The position numbers and the translations under genes are program-made. Under the pieces are notes generated by a model. That model did no database searches and had not been told where the DNA came from. It worked only from the letters and a program-made list of their open reading frames with translations. Shown one piece after another: positions 33,303-38,639 of a stretch of DNA of 38,639 nucleotides (the first letter of the stretch is position 1; each line of letters starts with the position of its first letter). This DNA is from Bacteroidota bacterium (GTDB lineage: Bacteria > Bacteroidota > Rhodothermia > Rhodothermales > Bin80). The DNA lies in the NCBI GenBank assembly GCA_028873925.1, contig JAPPNA010000125.1, positions 1-38,639 of the forward strand, given 5' to 3'.

Positions 33303-33794
33303 TCAGACCTGCGGCTGAATATTGAACGGAACTGCCGTGCCGTTGACCTTTAGGACGTAACTGCCCGCCGTGTAAACGCCATCGAGCATCAGATACAACC
33401 GGTACGGACGCCGCACATTCATGCAGACGGTATCGTCGGGCCTTCGCATATCCAAGGTAGCTTCAATCAGGTTGCCCGACCGCTCCTGACTGAACTGATG
33501 CATCTCCATGCAGGCATCTGGAAAAGATCCCTTGATCAATACCTCAACCTGTACCTCATGGGACTCGTCCGTAAGAGGGGCCGGGCGAATTACTACCGAC
33601 TCAAAAGTGGCTGGCAACAATGTAAAGGAGCCATCTGCAGGGGGGGCGGCCAACGTCAGCGTACGCCGCCCGTCCGGGGCCTGCCCTTCAAACCTGTGTC
33701 CGAATTGCGCATCAGGATTCCGGTCCACAGACCCGCGCGGACCGCTACAGGCTGCGATCAGGAGAAGACAGAAAAGTATACCCAATCGGTTCAT
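33303..33794 (-). CDS. Hypothetical lipoprotein after rsfS
   Basis: A 163-residue exported protein with signal and lipobox LIAAC (Cys at residue 16). The mature part is beta-rich (EVQVEVLIKGSFPDACMEMHQF, RRPYRLYLMLDGVYTAGSYVLKVNG), suggesting a small beta-sandwich. Two cysteines, in DACMEM and TVCMNV, could pair. I do not recognise a named family. The ATG overlaps the rsfS TGA by four bases, so it is translated with rsfS. Confidence 0.75.
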   Translation of the reverse strand: MNRLGILFCLLLIAACSGPRGSVDRNPDAQFGHRFEGQAPDGRRTLTLAAPPADGSFTLLPATFESVVIRPAPLTDESHEVQVEVLIKGSFPDACMEMHQFSQERSGNLIEATLDMRRPDDTVCMNVRRPYRLYLMLDGVYTAGSYVLKVNGTAVPFNIQPQV

Positions 33795-34225
33795 CCTGCG
33801 GAGATCCGGGCAAACGTACTGTCAATCGACTCGCACGGAGCATCGCCCCACAGCCGCTCCAGATCATAAAAGGACCGGCGCTCCGGCGTGAAAATATGGA
33901 CGACCAGGTCCACATAGTCCATCAGCACCCACTGCCGATGATCCGCCCCCTCAACATGCCATGGACGCTCCCGGAATCTGTCGCGCACACGGGTTTCCAC
34001 CGCTTCCACGATAGCTTTGATCTGAACATCTGAATCGCCCGTGCAAACCACAAAGTAGTCCGCCATTCCGCTGACCTCACGCATGTCAATAAGCACGATG
34101 CCTTGGGCCTTCTTTTCCACAGCGGCAGCAATGGCCTCGTCAGCCAGAGCACGGACGGCGGTTTGGGTGGTGCGCCTTTTGTCACGCGCCTTGGATACGC
34201 CGCTGCTCATGTCCGGCTCGCCCAT
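33791..34225 (-). CDS. rsfS: Ribosomal silencing factor RsfS
   Basis: A 144-residue RsfS/Iojap protein. It binds ribosomal protein uL14 and blocks joining of the subunits when nutrients are short. The conserved order is visible: DEAIAAAVEKKAQGIVLIDMREVSGMADYFVVCTG, then WHVEGADHRQWVLMDYVDLVVHIF and RRSFYDLERLWGDA. A ~20-residue basic extension precedes the core. The ATG at 34225 overlaps the last base of the upstream stop; a TTG one codon earlier is also in frame. It lies between a LytR_C protein and a lipoprotein in a coupled run. Confidence 0.95.
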   Translation of the reverse strand: MGEPDMSSGVSKARDKRRTTQTAVRALADEAIAAAVEKKAQGIVLIDMREVSGMADYFVVCTGDSDVQIKAIVEAVETRVRDRFRERPWHVEGADHRQWVLMDYVDLVVHIFTPERRSFYDLERLWGDAPCESIDSTFARISAG

Positions 34226-34701
34226 CAATCAGGAGTCTCACTGAGCGTGTCGGCGACGAACGGGGGAATCAGACCGTAGTCCTTGCCGATAATGATGGAC
34301 GCATCCAGATGGTACTCGTCGCGGATTTCCTGGCTGATGCGATCCTCCGGCAGGCCCAGGGTGGCGACAATATTACGCGAGATATCCAGATTGCCCCTTC
34401 GATCTACCACGATAGTCTCTTCCTGGTCAAAGGATGAGTGATTACCGACCCACACCACATCATAGTTCTTCGTTCTCAAGTAGGTCCGCATCCGTTCAGC
34501 CACCCCATTTACGCCCACACCGTTGCGGACTTCCACCTGGTACACATCGTTCGCGGACGGATACGGGGATTCGATCTGCAGCGAAGGCTGCTCAGCGGCA
34601 GGCAGAAACCGGTTCTGCAGAAATGAAAACACCAAGATGACCACCGCCACCGCGAGTATGGCCGCAATAAACCCGATCAGCAGCGTGCTGAGACGCCCCA
34701 T
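34225..34701 (-). CDS. LytR C-terminal domain membrane protein
   Basis: A 158-residue protein with an N-terminal membrane helix (about 5-28, LLIGFIAAILAVAVVILVFSFL) and a LytR_C domain at about 52-140: VEVRNGVGVNGVAERMRTYL, YDVVWVGN and DASIIIGKDY. Bacteroidota commonly place a standalone LytR_C protein beside rsfS. It should be anchored in the inner membrane with its domain in the periplasm; the role is unknown, though LytR_C occurs in cell-wall enzymes. Its TGA shares a base with the rsfS ATG. Confidence 0.87.
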   Translation of the reverse strand: MGRLSTLLIGFIAAILAVAVVILVFSFLQNRFLPAAEQPSLQIESPYPSANDVYQVEVRNGVGVNGVAERMRTYLRTKNYDVVWVGNHSSFDQEETIVVDRRGNLDISRNIVATLGLPEDRISQEIRDEYHLDASIIIGKDYGLIPPFVADTLSETPD

Positions 34702-34724
34702 GTGGGTGCGTGATCACTCCTGCA

Positions 34725-35261
34725 TTACCAATATCCCATCCGATGCAGTCCGCGGTAATGCCGCGCGTACGGACTGTAGCCATAACGGTCATAGCCCATA
34801 CGTCCGTACCCACCGTAACGTCCGTAAGGATTCTGTCGGACCTGCAGCTGCAGATGGATGTTCTTGGCCGGCTTCCAGTCTACCTGTGCATTACGCAGGA
34901 ATATGCGCGGGCCAGCATTCTGGGCAAAGCCTGCCTGATGCACGATCCGGTTCTGCGGCGAGTAGGCCATGGCCACATCCATGCGGGCCGCCAGCTTATC
35001 ACTAAACTGCCAGGCCATGGTGTTTGTGTACATCCCCATCGAATACCCCTGACCGCCGAATGAACCGGCTGACATCTCAAAGCTGTGGCTCATCTGGAAA
35101 ACCTGGGGATTGAACAGCCTGCTGAAAAACGTCCCGATTTTCCCGGTTGCGTCGTAAAGCCTTGCCGGCGGGTGCGTATCGGGCACATTCTGCCTGAACT
35201 GTGCCTGAACAGGCACGGCCATCAGGACCGCCAATCCGAGAATCACCGCTGATCTGCGCAT
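34725..35261 (-). CDS. Hypothetical secreted protein with Gly/Tyr-rich tail
   Basis: A 178-residue protein starting with a signal peptide (MRRSAVILGLAVLMAVPVQAQ). The middle has alternating strands (SFEMSAGSFGG, AARMDVAMAYSP, QVDWKPAKNIHLQLQVRQ), which suggests a small outer-membrane or surface beta structure. The last ~35 residues are rich in Gly, Tyr and Arg (GRYGGYGRMGYDRYGYSPY). No family is recognised. It heads the minus-strand run leading to the LytR_C gene (23 bp gap) and diverges from the chorismate mutase gene. Confidence 0.7.
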   Translation of the reverse strand: MRRSAVILGLAVLMAVPVQAQFRQNVPDTHPPARLYDATGKIGTFFSRLFNPQVFQMSHSFEMSAGSFGGQGYSMGMYTNTMAWQFSDKLAARMDVAMAYSPQNRIVHQAGFAQNAGPRIFLRNAQVDWKPAKNIHLQLQVRQNPYGRYGGYGRMGYDRYGYSPYARHYRGLHRMGYW

Positions 35262-35296
35262 CAGTACCGAAATCTATTAGCAGGAAATGTAGCCAA

Positions 35297-35325
35297 TTGC
35301 TCTCCGAATGTCAATAACATATAGC
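35297..35325 (+). promoter_or_regulatory. Possible promoter for the chorismate mutase-mltG pair
   Basis: TTGCTC (35297-35302) and TATAGC (35320-35325) are spaced by 17 bp in the divergent intergenic region, 70 nt before the chorismate mutase ATG. This is a fair sigma-70-like match, but Bacteroidota often use a different consensus, so it is a weak call. Confidence 0.2.
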
Positions 35326-35394
35326 GCGCTGGTTGGTTCAAGCCCGCACCGACGAATTTCTGGCGATATGGCTACGGCCCTGAAGTGAGGCGAA

Positions 35395-35700
35395 ATGGCA
35401 CCTGAAGAGGCTAGCATTGAGGATATTGAACCGCTCCGAGTGCGGATCGACGAGATCGACCGAAAACTGGTCGAATTGCTCAACGCGCGGTCGGGACTGG
35501 CGAACCGTATCGGACACATCAAGAAGATCCTGGGGCTGGCCATTTACGACCCTTCCCGTGAGAAAGATGTTCTGACCTATGTTGTTCGCGCCAGTAAGGG
35601 TCCGCTGCCTGATCCGGCTATTCGGCGGTTGTTTGAGCGTATTATTGATGAAACCCGATCGCTGGAGCGCCAGCGCTACCAGGACCCGCCAGAAGAATGA
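35395..35700 (+). CDS. Chorismate mutase, AroQ class
   Basis: A 101-residue monofunctional chorismate mutase of the all-helical AroQ class, converting chorismate to prephenate for Phe/Tyr synthesis. The pattern is clear: PLRVRIDEIDRKLVELLNARSGLANRIGHIKK, where the second Arg and the Lys bind substrate, then IYDPSREKDVL and a final helix with FERIIDETRSLERQ. It is not fused to DAHP synthase or prephenate dehydratase. The stop overlaps the mltG start (ATGA), tying an aromatic-pathway enzyme to a cell-wall enzyme in one transcript. Confidence 0.92.
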   Translation: MAPEEASIEDIEPLRVRIDEIDRKLVELLNARSGLANRIGHIKKILGLAIYDPSREKDVLTYVVRASKGPLPDPAIRRLFERIIDETRSLERQRYQDPPEE

Positions 35701-36737
35701 AACGCATGCTGAAAGTGTTGCTGCTGGGCTGTCTGGGACTGGGAATTTTCGGCGGGGGGCTGGCCGCATGGATACTTTGGGGAGACAACACCCGGACCTA
35801 CGCAGACGATCGGGGGGTTCATCTGCCTGTCGGCACCCGACTGTCGGACGCAGCAGATTCGCTGATGACGCGAGGCATTCTTGACAGACGCTGGTCATTT
35901 GTGCTGCTTGCGGAGGCTACCGGATGGGGGGATCAAATCAAGGCAGGACACTACACCTTCACTGCTCCGCAGTCCAACAAGGCCATCTTGGACAAACTCC
36001 GGTTCGGGCAACAGACATCGGTGCGCATAATGATACCGGCCGGCTCCCGGCCGGAACGGATTGCCGGCCTTGCCGCCCGCAATATGGCTTTCTCCGCCGA
36101 GGAATTTCTGGCTGCACTGAAAGACGCGGAACTGGCCGCCTCCCTGGGTACGGACACCCTGCATCTGTTTACATACATGCTGCCTGACACCTATTACGAA
36201 TTCTGGCTTACTGATGCCCCCGGCGTGGTACGTAGGATCAAGCGTGAGTTTGACCGTTACTTTGCGCGTGAGCTAGCGGACTCCGCCGCCGCCCTTGACC
36301 TTACGCTTCCTGAGGTAGTCAGTCTGGCCGCCATTGTTGAGTGGGAGACCAATGTGAATCAGGAGAAGAGTACCATTGCCGGGGTCTATTTGAACCGTTT
36401 GCACAGGCAGTGGCCGCTGCAGGCGGACCCTACCGTCCAGTACGCACTGATCGAATTGGAAGGCGGCAAGCGTCGGCTGTTGTTCCGGGACTATCGGATA
36501 GATCATTCCTACAACACGTACCGGTTCAGAGGCCTGCCGCCTGGCCCGATTACCAATCCTTCGCGTTCGTCTCTGGAGTCAACGGTCCGGGCCGGAAGGC
36601 ACGACTACATGTTTTTTGTTGCCAAGCCAGGGGGTGGCCATGCATTCAATGTTACGCTGAGCGGACACAACCGGGACGCGGCAGTATTGCGGCGCTATCT
36701 GCGTGAAAGGCGGCGGATCGAGGCTGCGGCCCAATAG
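35697..36737 (+). CDS. mltG: Endolytic transglycosylase MltG
   Basis: A 346-residue MltG/YceG protein that cuts nascent glycan strands and so ends peptidoglycan polymerisation. It has an N-terminal membrane anchor at about 7-28, a LysM-like part (about 40-115, including LPVGTRLSDAADSL and IKAGHYTF), and the catalytic domain with Glu215 in AAIVEWET at the position of the E. coli catalytic Glu. Then come AGVYLNRL, ADPTVQYAL, YNTYRFRGLPPGPITNP and FVAKPGGGHAF, the family's usual closing motifs. Length and motif order are normal. It is coupled to the chorismate mutase gene and converges with the outer-membrane barrel gene with a 4-bp gap. Confidence 0.95.
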   Translation: MKRMLKVLLLGCLGLGIFGGGLAAWILWGDNTRTYADDRGVHLPVGTRLSDAADSLMTRGILDRRWSFVLLAEATGWGDQIKAGHYTFTAPQSNKAILDKLRFGQQTSVRIMIPAGSRPERIAGLAARNMAFSAEEFLAALKDAELAASLGTDTLHLFTYMLPDTYYEFWLTDAPGVVRRIKREFDRYFARELADSAAALDLTLPEVVSLAAIVEWETNVNQEKSTIAGVYLNRLHRQWPLQADPTVQYALIELEGGKRRLLFRDYRIDHSYNTYRFRGLPPGPITNPSRSSLESTVRAGRHDYMFFVAKPGGGHAFNVTLSGHNRDAAVLRRYLRERRRIEAAAQ

Positions 36738-36741
36738 CGGT

Positions 36742-38361
36742 TTACAACCTGTACGTCAGCTGCACCAGCACCCAGTCGCGTGTTAGTGCTTCATCAATCT
36801 GCAGGATGGCATCCTGGCGCGAGCCGAATTCATCTTCCGGATATGCGTACCAGGTGTCATCGCGGGTCTCGGTCTGCACTGCAATGTCCAGGTGCCATCG
36901 ACCGGACAGGTTCACCCCCACTCCGAGGTTCAGGTAGACCCGATCCCGGTTCAGCTTCGCGCCGCGACTCGTCACCGGAATCTCCTTGAGGGGATCCGGG
37001 CGCACGGCTGCTCCTCCGCGCACGGTGGCCCAGCCGAAATCAATCTCGGCTCCGAGGCTGGTGTTGATGCTTACTCCGTACTGATCGTCGATCTGCCGGT
37101 TGAGATCCCGGAACAACTCATCCTCAGTATCGGAATAATATTCCATCTGACTCCAGTCTACCACTTCCAGGTCGCCTATCAGCCGCACTCTGCCCAGAGA
37201 GGCATGCACACCTGCTCCGAGTCGCCAAGGCGAGAGGAATTCATAGTCAAAAAAGCCATTGCCCACATCGTCTGCCCGGTTACCGTATGTAAGCACGCCG
37301 CCACCATCAAATTGGGTAGTAAAGGAGGCCCCATAGCTCTCCTCAATATAGGTCCAGGTAGGGCTTTCGATCACCGCACCCAGCCGCAGAAATCCTGTCG
37401 CCTGCCAAGATGCACCCAACTTAAGATTAAGGCCCACCATGTCACTCTCCAGGCGTTGGGTGTAGGTAAGGTGGTCGAAACCCTGCAGCAAACTCCCATC
37501 ATCCTGCAGGACGTTGTAGTCGTCAATGCCGTTCTGGTCGAATTCATCAATCTCCTCAAGCGTATTGTAGAGATTGTAGGCCCCGATTACCAGATTTGCC
37601 GAGAGGCCCACCATAAGGCCGCGCTTAGCTTCTACGGCCATGCCAATTGCGCCTTCATACAGCTCCCCGGTATCATGGACAAAGCCCTCCTGTCGGATTA
37701 CGGTGCCTGGGATTACCGCTTCCAGAAATGGGTAATCCCCATTGCTTAACCGGGAGGGGAAGAACTCAATCATTCCCCCATTGAATGCCGCGAAAGACAG
37801 ATCATTAAGCTGATCCAGCCCGCCATCTTCAGTCAGACTGTATTCGTCGCCAAAGGGCAGAAACGATGTGGAAATCGTACTCCGGCTGTTCTCCCCGCTG
37901 AACGCCAAATTCCTGTTGAAACTTTGGACTTTCGCGATGCCCAGACTGAAGACGAGCGACCCCTGCTGCACAGGCACATCATGGACGTAGCTCAGATTGC
38001 CCAGTCCGGCAAACTCATTTCTGCCACTCAAGGCATCCGATGAAAAGCCCGGTGATCCCGATGAGGACTCATTCACTGCGTCCAGCGCAGTCAGCGACAG
38101 TGATAGGCTGGAGGACTGAACATAGCCCAGCCCGGCCGGATTGGAGTGCAGTGCACCTTTAACGCCGATGCCGCTGAATCCCCGCACACCCATGCCAGCC
38201 AAATGTGCGCTGAATGCTGAAGGATGGCGCTGACTGAAACGAAGCGCATCTTCGGTGGTCTGGGCATGGGTCCGGGGGGCAGCGCATAGCAGGCCCACCA
38301 TCAGTCCGGCCAGAAGCCCCTTGCGCCGCAAGGCTGCATATAATAGATGGATGTTACGCAT
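36742..38361 (-). CDS. OmpP1/FadL-like outer-membrane transporter
   Basis: A 539-residue outer-membrane beta-barrel. A long signal region (about 1-34, cleavage near THA-Q) is followed by DALRFSQRHPSAFSAHLAGMGVRGFSGIGVKGALHSNPAGLGY. Its G-x-G...A.NPAGL pattern is typical of the FadL/TodX hatch region in Bacteroidota. The rest is strands and ends in an aromatic/hydrophobic strand (VLVQLTYRL), as barrels do. FadL-type proteins take up hydrophobic molecules; the cargo here is unknown. PorV-like barrels of T9SS share this fold, so a T9SS link is an alternative, but PorV is usually shorter. Confidence 0.83.
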   Translation of the reverse strand: MRNIHLLYAALRRKGLLAGLMVGLLCAAPRTHAQTTEDALRFSQRHPSAFSAHLAGMGVRGFSGIGVKGALHSNPAGLGYVQSSSLSLSLTALDAVNESSSGSPGFSSDALSGRNEFAGLGNLSYVHDVPVQQGSLVFSLGIAKVQSFNRNLAFSGENSRSTISTSFLPFGDEYSLTEDGGLDQLNDLSFAAFNGGMIEFFPSRLSNGDYPFLEAVIPGTVIRQEGFVHDTGELYEGAIGMAVEAKRGLMVGLSANLVIGAYNLYNTLEEIDEFDQNGIDDYNVLQDDGSLLQGFDHLTYTQRLESDMVGLNLKLGASWQATGFLRLGAVIESPTWTYIEESYGASFTTQFDGGGVLTYGNRADDVGNGFFDYEFLSPWRLGAGVHASLGRVRLIGDLEVVDWSQMEYYSDTEDELFRDLNRQIDDQYGVSINTSLGAEIDFGWATVRGGAAVRPDPLKEIPVTSRGAKLNRDRVYLNLGVGVNLSGRWHLDIAVQTETRDDTWYAYPEDEFGSRQDAILQIDEALTRDWVLVQLTYRL

Positions 38362-38460
38362 GGTCGTTACGAATTGAATGAATCTTCCCCAGGGTTGTTG
38401 AAAAGTGTGCCACGCTATGGCGAAACGCCACTGTAGCCCGATTAATTTGTCGCGGGTCGC

Positions 38461-38639
38461 CTAGTTGCCACCCTTGCGCGAAGTGCGGCTGCTTGAGGAG
38501 CTGCCGCCGGACGAGCGTGCCGGTGAAGATCGGGTTGGCGTGCGGGATACGGTTCCGCCTCCACGAGAGGATGAGCCGCCGCTCGATGGCCGGGCACGCG
38601 AAGTCGGCCGGGTGCTGCTGGACGGCCGGGCACGCGAAG
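38461..38639 (-). CDS. Partial gene: Ser/Arg/Gly-rich C-terminal tail
   Basis: The window ends inside this gene. Minus-strand frame ending at TAG 38461-38463 gives about 58 residues almost wholly of Ser, Arg, Gly, Pro and Thr, with the unit SRARPSS appearing twice and closing SSSSSRTSRKGGN. Such tails are disordered and are often found on exported or membrane proteins of this group. The other frames also stay open here because of the base composition, but this frame has the coherent repeat and a proper stop. Product unknown. Confidence 0.55.
   Translation of the reverse strand, partial: SRARPSSSTRPTSRARPSSGGSSSRGGGTVSRTPTRSSPARSSGGSSSSSRTSRKGGN

Overview
The window is bacterial chromosome of moderately high G+C content, most probably from the Bacteroidota/Rhodothermota group. 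The main evidence is a 2,600-residue SprA/Sov-type outer-membrane translocon of the type IX secretion system, a complete Bat (aerotolerance) operon, a GLPGLI-family protein, six-bladed beta-propeller lipoprotein remnants, a small-type PurQ, and Shine-Dalgarno-poor starts. A Rhodothermales-like organism fits best, but this is inference from gene content only. No rRNA, tRNA, CRISPR array or intact insertion sequence was seen.

Layout. 1-1245 is debris: an exact 61-bp direct repeat and a decayed GLPGLI paralogue. 1369-3022 (minus) holds purQ followed by an intact GLPGLI gene. 3180-10416 (plus) is one tightly packed operon: DUF58 protein, a DUF4381-like membrane protein, BatA, BatB, BatC, BatD and BatE, with no MoxR ATPase gene next to it. 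10493-12988 (minus) contains three head-to-tail, all broken, copies of a six-bladed beta-propeller lipoprotein gene. 13176-15000 (minus) has a class III aminotransferase and a STAS protein. 15209-18300 (plus) is the conserved dnaX-ybaB-recR replication/repair block, with a 114-bp repeat in the dnaX linker. 18297-21209 (minus) is an apparent operon: NTF2-like lipoprotein, SDR, a 42-residue membrane peptide and a sodium:solute symporter. 21347-30388 (plus) is sprA, lipB and an unrecognised 142-residue gene, overlapping or coupled. 30011-33168 is a rearranged zone: a ~0.55-kb segment occurs twice, and the copies are separated by ~2 kb carrying an SDH-type Clp-fold serine protease gene, unassigned DNA and a transposase remnant. 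32918-35261 (minus) is DUF423, a lipoprotein, rsfS, a LytR_C protein and a Gly/Tyr-rich secreted protein. 35395-36737 (plus) is chorismate mutase and mltG. 36742-38361 (minus) is an OmpP1/FadL-like barrel, and the right edge cuts a gene with a Ser/Arg/Gly-rich tail.

The core genes are long and undamaged, including a 7.8-kb ORF. Frameshifts and stops are confined to duplicated paralogues and to the rearranged zone, so the damage looks like real gene decay after duplication rather than sequencing error. The best candidates for something new are the split tandem duplication with its protease-bearing islet (30.0-33.2 kb), the triple decayed propeller array (10.5-13.0 kb), and the unrecognised gene downstream of lipB. 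I did not find a convincing multi-gene undescribed system.
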